A stretch of 64,000 nucleotides of DNA from positions 372,001-436,000 of the forward strand of contig NZ_JACHCP010000005.1 in NCBI RefSeq assembly GCF_014207185.1. Reading direction: 5' to 3'. Shown piece by piece: positions 28,901 through 37,788 of the stretch. A program made the translations under genes and the position numbers. Each line of letters starts with the position of its first letter. Position 1 is the stretch's first letter. The notes beneath the pieces are model-generated. The model saw nothing but the letters and a program-made list of their open reading frames with translations, did not search any database and had not been told where the DNA came from. The stretch is from Rhodanobacter sp. A1T4. Lineage in GTDB: Bacteria > Pseudomonadota > Gammaproteobacteria > Xanthomonadales > Rhodanobacteraceae.

Positions 28901-31900
28901 GCCAGCGAGGCGTTGAGCTGACGCAGCAGCACCTGACTGTGCGTCCAGGCCAGGTCGAATACGCGGTCGGCCAGATGGCGGTCGCGGTATTTGCCGATCA
29001 GTTGCACGCAGGCGTCGCGGGTGTCAGCCGTGCCGGTGACGAAATCCACCGTGGCGGATTGCTCCGGCTCCAGCGTGATGCGACAGCGGATGGCCACGAT
29101 CGGATCGAGCACCGAGCCTTGGCTGTTGGATAGTTGCGCATATGGATCACTCGCTGTACCCATCGCCAGCGGTGCGGCGGCGCTGCGGCCGCGGCCGATA
29201 AAGCGCGCGCGATCGGTTTCGTAGGAGATCTCGTCGATGTCACCGTTGTGCACGGCCAGCAGGTGGCACATCCATGGCACCGCTTCGTCGTGCGCGCGTG
29301 GGCGACGGGTGCAGAGGATCGCCTGCAGCTCGGGGACCAGCTCGGTCTGCACGAACAATTTGCTGAAGGCTGGATGCATCGCATCGGCGATCGGCGGCGC
29401 CAGTACCACTTCGGCAAAGCTGGTCAGCTCGATCGTGCGACGCGTGCGGCTGCGGTTGGTGATGCGCGTGCGGCGCAGCTCAATGTCGTCTTCGGGCGAG
29501 ACCACGATTTCGGTGTGCGCATCGAACTCGCGTTCGCGCACGCGGAACTCGGCGCGAGCATCGGAGAAGATCGCCTCGAACAACTCGGTTTTCTTCAACG
29601 TCGGCTGATGCGCGGTCGACCAGTAAGCGCCGCTGGCGACGTCGCGCAAGTAGCAGAACATGCCCCAGTTGTCGCTGGTGATGTCTTCGCGCCAGCGCGT
29701 GAGCGCCATGTCGCGGCAGCGGCTGTAGCCGCCGCCGGCGCTGCTGACCATCACGTGATAGCGGCCGTTCGACAGCAGCTGCACCGCGGGACGTGCGCGA
29801 TCCGGATCGGTGAACACACGCAGTCGCGCCTCGGCCGCACGCGATTGGCCGTCCATTTCGGGGAAGCCGGAAGCGTGCAGGTATTCCGCCGCGGTCTTTG
29901 GCACGCGTTCCTGCAGCAGCAGACTGGTGGCCTGGAACTGCGGGTCGGATTCGAAACGCCGCTGCATCGGTTTGTCCAGCAGCGCGTAGGCGAGCGCCAG
30001 CAGGCTCATGCCCTGATGGTGGACCATGAAGGATTGCACCAGTGCCGAAGTCTGGCCCAATGGCAACCGTGCGGGGGTGTAGTCGATGGCCTCGTAGAAT
30101 CCCAGGCGCCCTTCCGCGCCCACTTCGACCAGTCGCTGCATGTTACGAGTGGCCGCGGCCGGCGCCACCATCATCGCCATCACGGTGGCGTACGGCGCGA
30201 TCACCACGTCGTCGCCCAGCCCGCGCTTCAGGCCCAGACCTGGCACGCCGAAGGCGCGATACTGATAGGTGAAGTGTGCATCGAGCGTGTTGTAGCCGGA
30301 TTCGGAAACGCCCCATGGCACGTTCAGCTGGGTACCGTATTCGATCTGACGGGCCACGGCGGCGCGACAGGTCTGGTCCAGCAGGGTGCCTTCATAGCTT
30401 GGCATCACCAGCATCGGCATCAGGTATTCGAACATCGAACCGGTCCACGAGAGCAACACCGGCTGCCCGCCGCTGGTGGTCAGCAGGCGACCCAGCGAGA
30501 ACCAGTTGTCCTGCGGCAGCTGGCCCTGCGCGATCGCCACGAAGCTGGCCAGTCGCGCTTCCGATGCCAGCAGGTCATAAAAGCCCGCATCGAGTCGCCG
30601 CTCGTCGACGTTGTAGCCGATCGCCAGCAGGTCGCGTGCCCGGTCGTACAGAAAACGATAATCCATCAGCGCCAGTTCGCCGCTCTCCAGCGCGACCTGT
30701 TCAAGTAGCGCGATACGCTCGCGTGCGCGTTCACGCAGCGTTTCCGCGTCGGCCTCGTCGGGCCAGCACAGCGGCTCGATGCGCGAGAGCTGCAGCAGCG
30801 TTGGAATGCCCTTGAAGTTGGCGTCGTCGTCCGGTGGCGGGTCGAGATGGAAGTGGCTGGTTTCATCCAGCAGATCGCTGCATTGCTGTAGCAGGGCATC
30901 AAGCCAGAACTCGGTATCGCTATCGGCTTCGACGGCGAGTGTGTGCGCCAGTGCATGCGCCTGGTCGAGCAGAGTTTGCAACAGTACAACGGCGGCACCG
31001 GTCGTCGCCGGCAGCGACGCCAGGGCGGCTTCCAGCGGTCGCTGCAATGGACTCAAGGAACCGGCGGTGGCTGAGTCCATCGAGGCCTGCAACACGGTAA
31101 GCGTATCGAGCAGGCCTTGCAGCGCGCGCGGCTGGAACACCGGTTCGTCGGCGACGGCGAGCAAGCCGGGCCGCAACGTCAGCAGGTGACCAGCGAGATT
31201 GCCGCTGTCCACCGCCGAGATATACAGCGGCGCCAGCGGCTGCAGTGTTAGCGTGTCGTACCAGTTGTAGAAGTGCCCGCGATGGCGCGGTAGCAGACGC
31301 ATCGTCGCCAGCGTCTGCATAGTGCGATCGAGCAGGCGCCCGGCGCTGAGAAAACCGAAGTCGTACGCAGCGAGATTGGCCAGCAGGGCCAGTCCGATAT
31401 TCGTTGGTGACGTGCGATGCGCGATCGCCGGCGCCGGCTGTATCTGCACGTTGTCCGGTGGCAGCCAGTGATCGGCGGGCCCGACATGGGCATCAAAAAA
31501 TGCCCAGGTCTTGCGCGCCAGCGAGCGCAGAAACTGCATCTGCGCGGCGGTCGGTGCAAACGCCGGCGGTACGTTCGGTTTGCTGATCCACCAGGCGATC
31601 GACGGCGAGAGCAGCCACAGCAGCAGCAGCGGTGCCGCTACCAGCAGCGCCATCGGCCGATGCCACGTCAGGAGCGCGGCCAGCACCACGGCGAGCACGG
31701 GGCCGATCCACATCAATCGCCACAGTGTGCCGGGCGCGTTGCTGCTGCGCTTTTCGACATCGCTAGAGGTTTGCCATTGCAGCAGCAGGCGTCGGCTGAT
31801 CGTCATGCGCCACAGCGTGCGCAGGATCGCGTCGATGCTGTACAGCACTTCGTGTGGCAGCCATGCCAGACCCAGCGCCATGCGCGCCAGATGCTGGCCG

Positions 31901-34581
31901 GTGGAATGCATCGCGGCGCGCAGGTGCTGATCCATCTGCACTTCGGTCTGCTTCTGCACCAGATCGAGCATCGCCGACAGCACCGGTGGAATCAGTACCA
32001 TCGCCAGTACGGCGAGCATCCACGAGAATGCGGGCGAAAGCAGAAACCAGCCGGCCAACAACAGCACCAACAGCGATGCCGGCACCAGACTGCGGCGCAA
32101 GTTGTCGAGAATCTTCCAGCGCGACAGTGCAGTCAGCGCATTCTTGCGCCAGCCGTGGGCGGTCGGTGTCCACGGCAGCAGCCAGGGCAGCAGCTGCCAG
32201 TCGCCGCGGATCCAGCGATGCCGGCGCTTGACGTCGGCGCTGTAGCGGGCCGGGTATTCCTCGTATAGCTGCACATCACTGAGCAGGCCGGAGCGGGCGT
32301 GGCTACCTTCGACCAGATCATGGCTGAGGATGGCGTTGTCCGGAAAGCGGCCTTCGAGGCTGAGCTCGAACGCATCGATCGCGTAGATGCCCTTGCCGAT
32401 GAACGAACCTTCGTGGAACACGTCCTGGTAGACGTCCGACACCATCTGCGTATACGGATCGATGCCGGCATCGCTGGCGTAGAGCTGCGCGTAGCGCGAG
32501 CGCGCCGTGCTGGGCAGGCTGATGCCCACGCGTGGCTGCAGCACGCCGTAACCCGACACCACGCGACGCAGCTCGGGGTCGTATACCGCGCGGTTGAGCG
32601 GATGATCGATCGCGCCGACAAACTCATGCGCCGACTCGCGCGGCAGCTGGGTGTCGGTGTCCAGCGTAATGACGTATTGCACGGTTGGCAGCGTGTCGAT
32701 ATCGCCGACGATCAGCATATAGCGCTCACGCGCACCGCCGCGCAGGAGTGCGTTGAGATCGGCCAGCTTGCCGCGCTTGCGCTCGCGGCCCATCCAGCTT
32801 TGTTCGGCGGCATTCCACTGGCGCGGACGATGGAACAGGAAAAACCGATCCATTTCTGCGGTGGCGTATTTGTCGTTGAGCGCCTCGATACGCCGCCTTG
32901 CCAGGCGCAGTAGCGCTTCATCGCCGGGCAACGTTTCCGTGTCGGCATCGGGAAAATCGGTGAGCAGCGCAAAATGCAGCTGTGGGTCGCGGTTGCCAAG
33001 GAAGCGCACTTCCAGCGCTTCCACCAGCTCCTCGAGGTCGTTCGCGCTGCCAAACAGGCTGGGCACCACCACCATCGTGCGAGCGCTCTCAGGGATGCCG
33101 GCCGAGTAATCCATGCGCGGCAGCTGTCGGGGTGGCACGGTCAATGTCGCGACCCAGTTGAGCAGGCTCATTGCCAACTGGCTGGCGAGGATGATCGACG
33201 GAATCGCGATGCCGATCAGTCCCCACGTCGGCAGATGATTGTGCGAGGCGGACACCACCAGCGCCCGCGCAAAGGCAAATGTCAGCAGCGCCAGCAGACC
33301 CAGGTAAATCGGTAGCGGTGCGCGGTCGAGCAGGCGGCGCATGGTTTGGGCAAAGGCGGGTCGCACGCCGAGACTTTTCTCCAGCGCGTGGCGGCCCTTG
33401 TCGATAAGATAAAAGCCCACGTGCCGCGACACCAGGGTGTTGTCAGCCGCGCTATCGGTACGGCTCAGCGCCAGCGCCGCTTCGGCCACCTCGGGCTCGT
33501 TCAACCGATGCTTGCGCGAGATCGACTCAATCACATGGCGGTAGTCGTCACGTGTGGTGAAGTCCATCGTCGCGTAGACGCCGGCGGGATCTTCGCGCAG
33601 AAATTGATCGACGATGCTGGTCTGTTCGACGAAATCGCGCCAATCGATCGCCGACAGCGCACGCAGGCTGCCGATGCTGTTGCCGATCGACACCTGATCC
33701 GCGGCCTGCTGCTGCGCTTCGAGCTGCACCAGGTGTTCGATGGTCTGGCCAGACTCGGACAGCCGTTGCTCGATCCAGCTAAGTGGTAGTGCCAGTGCCG
33801 GGCTCTGGCCCTGCAGACGGCGGGCCATTTCGGCGACGAACGGACCGGTCATCGGTGGCTTGGAGCGTGCCATGTCGGCGACCACCAGCACGACGCTTTT
33901 CGGATCGCTCTCGGCGGTGGCGGTGAGGCTGTCGGCCCAGCGCGCGGCCTTGCCGCGGTACTGCCAGTCGGCGATCACGCGCGCAGCGACGCGGCGCAGA
34001 TTCTCGATCAGCGCCAGCCGCAGCATGATCGGGATCGCCCACAGCTCGCCGAGTTTGAGCGGCGTTACCGTCTGATAGGCGTTGACGAAACGGGACAGGC
34101 TGGTGGTGTCGACGCGGCCATCGCCGTGCGAAATGATTTCCAGCGCGATGTCGTAGACACGCGGCAGTTCGGCCGAGGGGCCGCTCCCCAACCGTGGCAG
34201 TTCCTTGCTATAGCCCTTCGGCAGATGCCGGCGGGCGATGCGGATCTGCTCTTCGATCAGATAGAAATTGTCCAGCAGCCATTCGCCTGCGGGCGTGATG
34301 CGGCGTCGATGACGGGTCGCGGCGGTCAGTCGCTCGCAGGTGTGGGTGAGTACGGCTTCGTTGTCGCCCAGCCGGGCCAGCAGCAGGTTGCTGGTTTCAT
34401 CAGGGCTCAGCCGATGCTGGCCGGCGAGCACCTGGCCGTGCCGCTCCATCTGGTCGGCGCTGAACAATTCCGAACGCAGGGTCGGCTCTTGCTCTGGCTT
34501 GGTGCGAGCAGCTGCGCGTCGACGACGGAAAGCGCGCAAGCGGCGCAATTTGAGCAAATCGAATGTGCGGCCGATGTCCAA
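25912..34581 (-). CDS. ndvB: Cyclic beta-1,2-glucan synthase (NdvB/ChvB family)
   Basis: A giant inner-membrane enzyme (2889 codons) that polymerises glucose from UDP-glucose into beta-1,2-glucan, trims it and closes the ring. An N-terminal soluble region (about 1-420) precedes membrane helices near 430-500. The GT84 transferase follows, with TDFPDADTETLPGDEALL, the DxD-like YVITLDTDTQLP (about 638) and the RRHRWIRGDWQ block (about 785). More membrane helices lie between about 815 and 1010. A glycoamylase-like domain is centred near 1375 (SWTGSMFEYLMPMLVMP), and C-terminal GH94-type phosphorylase modules carry GCGDWNDGMN near 2560. Length and order match ChvB/NdvB. Such glucans act in osmoadaptation and host interaction in alpha-proteobacteria. 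The gene lies upstream of zwf on the same strand. Confidence 0.95.
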   Translation of the reverse strand: MDIGRTFDLLKLRRLRAFRRRRAAARTKPEQEPTLRSELFSADQMERHGQVLAGQHRLSPDETSNLLLARLGDNEAVLTHTCERLTAATRHRRRITPAGEWLLDNFYLIEEQIRIARRHLPKGYSKELPRLGSGPSAELPRVYDIALEIISHGDGRVDTTSLSRFVNAYQTVTPLKLGELWAIPIMLRLALIENLRRVAARVIADWQYRGKAARWADSLTATAESDPKSVVLVVADMARSKPPMTGPFVAEMARRLQGQSPALALPLSWIEQRLSESGQTIEHLVQLEAQQQAADQVSIGNSIGSLRALSAIDWRDFVEQTSIVDQFLREDPAGVYATMDFTTRDDYRHVIESISRKHRLNEPEVAEAALALSRTDSAADNTLVSRHVGFYLIDKGRHALEKSLGVRPAFAQTMRRLLDRAPLPIYLGLLALLTFAFARALVVSASHNHLPTWGLIGIAIPSIILASQLAMSLLNWVATLTVPPRQLPRMDYSAGIPESARTMVVVPSLFGSANDLEELVEALEVRFLGNRDPQLHFALLTDFPDADTETLPGDEALLRLARRRIEALNDKYATAEMDRFFLFHRPRQWNAAEQSWMGRERKRGKLADLNALLRGGARERYMLIVGDIDTLPTVQYVITLDTDTQLPRESAHEFVGAIDHPLNRAVYDPELRRVVSGYGVLQPRVGISLPSTARSRYAQLYASDAGIDPYTQMVSDVYQDVFHEGSFIGKGIYAIDAFELSLEGRFPDNAILSHDLVEGSHARSGLLSDVQLYEEYPARYSADVKRRHRWIRGDWQLLPWLLPWTPTAHGWRKNALTALSRWKILDNLRRSLVPASLLVLLLAGWFLLSPAFSWMLAVLAMVLIPPVLSAMLDLVQKQTEVQMDQHLRAAMHSTGQHLARMALGLAWLPHEVLYSIDAILRTLWRMTISRRLLLQWQTSSDVEKRSSNAPGTLWRLMWIGPVLAVVLAALLTWHRPMALLVAAPLLLLWLLSPSIAWWISKPNVPPAFAPTAAQMQFLRSLARKTWAFFDAHVGPADHWLPPDNVQIQPAPAIAHRTSPTNIGLALLANLAAYDFGFLSAGRLLDRTMQTLATMRLLPRHRGHFYNWYDTLTLQPLAPLYISAVDSGNLAGHLLTLRPGLLAVADEPVFQPRALQGLLDTLTVLQASMDSATAGSLSPLQRPLEAALASLPATTGAAVVLLQTLLDQAHALAHTLAVEADSDTEFWLDALLQQCSDLLDETSHFHLDPPPDDDANFKGIPTLLQLSRIEPLCWPDEADAETLRERARERIALLEQVALESGELALMDYRFLYDRARDLLAIGYNVDERRLDAGFYDLLASEARLASFVAIAQGQLPQDNWFSLGRLLTTSGGQPVLLSWTGSMFEYLMPMLVMPSYEGTLLDQTCRAAVARQIEYGTQLNVPWGVSESGYNTLDAHFTYQYRAFGVPGLGLKRGLGDDVVIAPYATVMAMMVAPAAATRNMQRLVEVGAEGRLGFYEAIDYTPARLPLGQTSALVQSFMVHHQGMSLLALAYALLDKPMQRRFESDPQFQATSLLLQERVPKTAAEYLHASGFPEMDGQSRAAEARLRVFTDPDRARPAVQLLSNGRYHVMVSSAGGGYSRCRDMALTRWREDITSDNWGMFCYLRDVASGAYWSTAHQPTLKKTELFEAIFSDARAEFRVREREFDAHTEIVVSPEDDIELRRTRITNRSRTRRTIELTSFAEVVLAPPIADAMHPAFSKLFVQTELVPELQAILCTRRPRAHDEAVPWMCHLLAVHNGDIDEISYETDRARFIGRGRSAAAPLAMGTASDPYAQLSNSQGSVLDPIVAIRCRITLEPEQSATVDFVTGTADTRDACVQLIGKYRDRHLADRVFDLAWTHSQVLLRQLNASLADAQLYEHMATSIIYPNANMRAEPGMIAANRRGQSGLWGQSISGDLPIVLLQIADPARIELVRQLVQAHAYWRLKGLAVDLVIWNEDRAGYRQELQDQIMGLIASGSEASLLDRPGGIFVRPSQQLSSEDRILVQASARIILADTRGTLAEQVSRRWVETHMPRFEPSKPRRATPTIVPALLAPPVAAVDRHAARDLQLTNPYGGFSADGHEYVIVLGPNDATPAPWANVLANPHFGTVISESGGAYTWAENAHEFRLSPWHNDPVGDASGEAIYLRDEETGQVWSPTPLPARGTGEYVTRHGFGYSVFEHVEDGIYSELWVYVALDASVKFSLLKLRNDCGRPRRISATGYVEWTLGDLREKTVMHVVTESDPASGALFARNAYNTEFPGRVAFFDVDDPSRSIGGDRSEFLGRNGSTRSPAALSRTHLSGRLGAGLDPCGALQMTIELAESEQRDVVFRLGLGRDTADASSLVQRFRGSIAAVEALNKVRGHWQRTLGAVQVKTPDPAVDVLANGWLLYQTIACRFWARSGYYQSGGAFGFRDQLQDSMAMLYAAPDSARRQILLCAAHQFPDGDVQHWWHPPLDRGVRTACSDDYLWLPLAAARYVLATDDRQVLDETVGYIEGRPLHPGEESYYDLPQHSSLRETLYRHCVRAIEHSLVRGVHGLPLIGCGDWNDGMNRVGEAGRGESIWLGWFSCEVMNRFAKVARLHDDETFALRCESEVAKLKIALEQNGWDGAWYRRAYYDDGTPLGSAPNDECRIDSIAQSWSVISGVAEPARQQQAMNSLDQHLVRRDARLVQLLDPPFDKSPLDPGYIKGYVPGVRENGGQYTHAAIWATMAFAELGDSARAWELLRMINPLSHTRDATEIDVYKVEPYVVSADVYAVEPHVGRGGWSWYTGSAGWMYRLVVESLLGLHMDAGHLRFKPVLPVDWEGFSMRYRYRQTWYRIDVIQVDADAPRLLQLDGETLPDGRVLLANDGIEHHVELRHPRVR

Positions 34582-34783
34582 TGTCCAACTTTCCTTCGGG
34601 TGTTCAGAGTGACACAGCCGGCGTGATGCCTCTATGCGCTTTCACCGCCGGCTTCTATCAGGTTCGCCGCTGCGTGTGACGACTGCCAAGGCATCATGGC
34701 AGTCGTGCCGAAAGATACGCTCCGCCGTGTGAAGATCACGCAGGCTACGATAGTCCAACTGATGCCTCTGCTGGAGTTACCCT

Positions 34784-35254
34784 GTGTCCTCGTTGCTGAT
34801 TCGCACCGCCAGGCCCGACGATCTATCCGCCCTGCTTGCCTGGAATGCGGCGATGGCCTGGGAGACCGAAAAGAAGCGTCTCGATCCCGCTGTGCTCGAA
34901 CGCGGCATCGCCGGCGTGTTCGCGATGCCGCAGCGTGGCTTTTATCTGATCGCCGAACGCGATGGTGTGCCGGTCGGCAGCCTGATGGTGACCTATGAGT
35001 GGAGCGATTGGCGCTGCGGTGACTTCTGGTGGATCCAGAGTGTTTATGTGACGCCCGAGGTACGCCGCAGCGGAGTCTTCCGCGCGCTGCACACGGAGGT
35101 GGAGCAGCGCGCGGTCGCCGCGAATGCGGTCGGCCTGCGGCTGTATGTGGAAACCGAGAATTCTCGGGCGCAGGCTACTTACGCTGATCTGGGCATGCAG
35201 CGCTGCCACTATTGGATGTATGAAAGTCTGCTGGCGGGCGGCAGCAAGGCCTAG
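34784..35254 (+). CDS. GNAT-family N-acetyltransferase
   Basis: A 156-residue acetyltransferase using acetyl-CoA. The GNAT core is visible: LLIRTARPDDLSALLAWN at the N-terminus, DFWWIQSVYVTPEVRRSGVFRALHTEVEQRA as the CoA pyrophosphate-binding motif A (R-R-S-G-V-F variant), and LRLYVETENSRAQATYADLGMQ as motif B. The start is a GTG with GGAG eight bases upstream. The stop overlaps the convergent GGDEF-EAL gene by four bases. The substrate is unknown. Confidence 0.85.
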   Translation: MSSLLIRTARPDDLSALLAWNAAMAWETEKKRLDPAVLERGIAGVFAMPQRGFYLIAERDGVPVGSLMVTYEWSDWRCGDFWWIQSVYVTPEVRRSGVFRALHTEVEQRAVAANAVGLRLYVETENSRAQATYADLGMQRCHYWMYESLLAGGSKA

Positions 35255-37719
35255 CTCAGCAAGGCTTCGAACGCCGCGGGTGGCATCGGCGCGCCGTACA
35301 GGAAACCCTGCAGCTGCGAGCAGCCGGCGCGGCGCAGAAAATCGCCTTGTGCCAGTGTCTCCACCCCTTCGGCGACCACCTCTTTTTGCAGGCTGCGCGC
35401 CATCGCGATGATGGCCTGGGTGATGGCAGCGGTGCCCGCATCGCTGGTGACATCGCGCACGAAGGTGCGGTCGATCTTCAGCGCATCGATCGGAAAATGT
35501 TTCAGATACGACAGGCTGCAATAGCCAGTGCCGAAATCATCCAGCGACAGGCGTACGCCGCGTTGCTTGATTCGCTGCAGCAATTCGGTGGTGGCATCGC
35601 CGCCGGACATCACCATGCGCTCGGTCAGCTCCAGCTCCAGCAGGCTCGCATCGAGCTGGCTTTCGTCGAGTACGGTATCGAGCCATGCGTAGAAATCCGC
35701 GCGTTGGAATTGCAGTGGCGATACGTTCACGGAGATGGGCACGGAAAGGCCGACATCTTTCCAGCGCTGCGCCTGCTGGCAGGCTTCGCGCAACACCCAG
35801 GCGCCAATCGGCAGGATCAGGCCAGTGTCCTCGGCGACCGGAATGAACTGGTCCGGTGCATACAGCTCCCGCCCGTCGGCACGCAGACGCAGCAGCGCTT
35901 CGGCACCGACGATGCGGCCAGTCTGCGCATCCACCTTTGGCTGATAATCCAGCGCGAGCTCCTGTCGGGTCAGCGCGTGGCGCAATGCCGTCTCGATCTT
36001 GCGCCGGGCCTGCGTGCGCTCGCTCATCGAAGCAGTGAAAAAGCGGTAGCCATGCTGACCTTGCGCCTTGGCTGCATACATCGCCGTTTGGGCCTGTTGC
36101 AGCAGCATTTCCGCATCGTCGGTATCGTCGGGATAGATGCTGACCCCGACGCTTACGCGCAAAGACAGCTCGGGCAGGTCGGTTACCCGTGTTTCCTGGC
36201 AATGGGCGATCAGGATCTGACAGCGACTGGCCACCTCGCCCACGCTGTCCAGGTGCGGCAGCATCACCACGAATTCGTCGTCGCCGAAGCGGCTGATCAA
36301 CTCCCCGCCAGGGAGGCTGCGCCGCAACTGTGCGGTCAGCGCACGCAGCACGCGGTCACCGCCGGCGAGGCCGTACAGATCGTTGATCTGCTTGAAGTGA
36401 TCAATGTCGATGTAGAGAACGGCCGCGCGTTGCTGACGGCGGGCGGCGGTGATCAACGACTGTTCGATATGCGTGTGCAGCTGGCTGCGATTGGGCAGGC
36501 CGGTGAGTGTGTCGTGCTGGGTGAGGTGGATCATCTTCAGCGCCAGCGCGCGGTTTTCGCTGACATCGTGAAACACCAGCACGCCGCCGATCACGTTGTC
36601 GGCATGGTCGTGGATCGGTGCAGAGGAATCTTCCACCGGTGTATCGAAACCGTGCCGGTGGCGTAGCAGTGTCCTGCCGGCGAGATCGGCGATGGTGTTG
36701 TGTTCGATCGCCGCGCGCAGCGGATTGATCACCGGCTGGCCGTTATGCGCGTCGAACAGCTGGAAGATCTCATCGATGGCGCGGCCTTGCGCTTCGCTAC
36801 TGGTCCAGCCGGTCATTGCCTCGGCAATCGGGTTGAGCGAGGTAATGCGCAGCTGGGTGTCGGTGGTGATCACGGCGTCGCCGATCGAGCGCAGCGTCAC
36901 CTCGGCCAGCTCGCGCTCGCGGTGCAGTGCATCCTCGAACGCCTTGCGCTGGCTGATGTCCTGCGCCTGCGACACGAAATAGCGCGGCTGGCGGTATTCG
37001 TCCCGCACCACCGATACGCTGAGCTGGATGTGTACCACCCGGCCGTCCTTGTGGAAATTGCGCTTTTCCAGTTGGTAAGAGTCGCACTTGCCACTGAGCA
37101 TCTCGTTGAGCAACTCCATGTCGCTCGCGAGATCGTCAGGGTGAGTGATGGTGGTGATATCCAGCGCCAGCAGTTCATCTTCGCGATAGCCGAGCATCTG
37201 GCAGCACGCGGCGTTGACTCGAAGGAAATGGCCGTCCGGATGAATCAGCGCCATGCCGATGGCGGCGTGCTGAAACGCGCCGAAGAAGCGCTGCTCGCTT
37301 TCGTGAAGCTGCAGCTCCAGACTGCGCCGCTCGGTGATATCGACAAAGGTGGTGAACACGCCACGCACGGCGCCGACCTCATCAAGATCCGGCTGGAAAT
37401 TGGCGTGCACGTAGCGCCGCTCGCTGCCGCCGAACAGCTCACCTTCATAGTGGGCCATGCGGCCGGCGAAGGCGCGTTCCAGCGCAAGTTCGATCTTCTG
37501 GTAATTGCGTCGCCCGCCCGCCTCGATCACGGTACGGCCAATCAGTTCCTGTGGATCGACGCCCAGCCATGTGCGGTGGGTTTCATTGGCATAGCGAAAG
37601 CGCTGCTCGTTATCGAGGTAGGCGAGCAGCACGGGTGCTCCACGCAGAACCTTCGCAGACCATTCCTGCGAATCTTTTTCAAGCGATGGCGATACCCTGG
37701 CAGGCTCGTGCGGCTGCAT
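35251..37719 (-). CDS. PAS-PAS-PAS-GGDEF-EAL cyclic-di-GMP protein
   Basis: An 822-residue signalling protein with no membrane helix. Three PAS modules occupy about 20-135, 145-265 and 275-395 (LLAYLDNEQRFRYANETHRTWLG; GMALIHPDGHFLRVNAACCQMLGY; AVITTDTQLRITSLNPIAEAMTGW). A GGDEF domain follows, with its active loop changed to GDDEF (about 478-482). The EAL domain (about 570-815) keeps all phosphodiesterase residues: EALLRL near 603, SVNVSPLQF, LELTERMVM, LDDFGTGYCSLSYL, KIDRTFV, AEGVET and LQGFLYG. It is most likely a c-di-GMP phosphodiesterase with a weak or regulatory GGDEF domain. Its targets are unknown, but the exopolysaccharide locus in this window is the kind of output such enzymes control. 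Confidence 0.93.
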   Translation of the reverse strand: MQPHEPARVSPSLEKDSQEWSAKVLRGAPVLLAYLDNEQRFRYANETHRTWLGVDPQELIGRTVIEAGGRRNYQKIELALERAFAGRMAHYEGELFGGSERRYVHANFQPDLDEVGAVRGVFTTFVDITERRSLELQLHESEQRFFGAFQHAAIGMALIHPDGHFLRVNAACCQMLGYREDELLALDITTITHPDDLASDMELLNEMLSGKCDSYQLEKRNFHKDGRVVHIQLSVSVVRDEYRQPRYFVSQAQDISQRKAFEDALHRERELAEVTLRSIGDAVITTDTQLRITSLNPIAEAMTGWTSSEAQGRAIDEIFQLFDAHNGQPVINPLRAAIEHNTIADLAGRTLLRHRHGFDTPVEDSSAPIHDHADNVIGGVLVFHDVSENRALALKMIHLTQHDTLTGLPNRSQLHTHIEQSLITAARRQQRAAVLYIDIDHFKQINDLYGLAGGDRVLRALTAQLRRSLPGGELISRFGDDEFVVMLPHLDSVGEVASRCQILIAHCQETRVTDLPELSLRVSVGVSIYPDDTDDAEMLLQQAQTAMYAAKAQGQHGYRFFTASMSERTQARRKIETALRHALTRQELALDYQPKVDAQTGRIVGAEALLRLRADGRELYAPDQFIPVAEDTGLILPIGAWVLREACQQAQRWKDVGLSVPISVNVSPLQFQRADFYAWLDTVLDESQLDASLLELELTERMVMSGGDATTELLQRIKQRGVRLSLDDFGTGYCSLSYLKHFPIDALKIDRTFVRDVTSDAGTAAITQAIIAMARSLQKEVVAEGVETLAQGDFLRRAGCSQLQGFLYGAPMPPAAFEALLS

Positions 37720-37788
37720 GGTCGTTCCGTCCCCGTGTTCGGGCCATCATGCGCCTGCCTGCTGCCGTTGCCCAGTGACCCGGCGGCC

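Noticed and set aside
29134-30708. 524-codon frame antisense to ndvB
   Set aside because: Shadow of the ndvB frame; His/Gln/Arg-rich translation without motifs.
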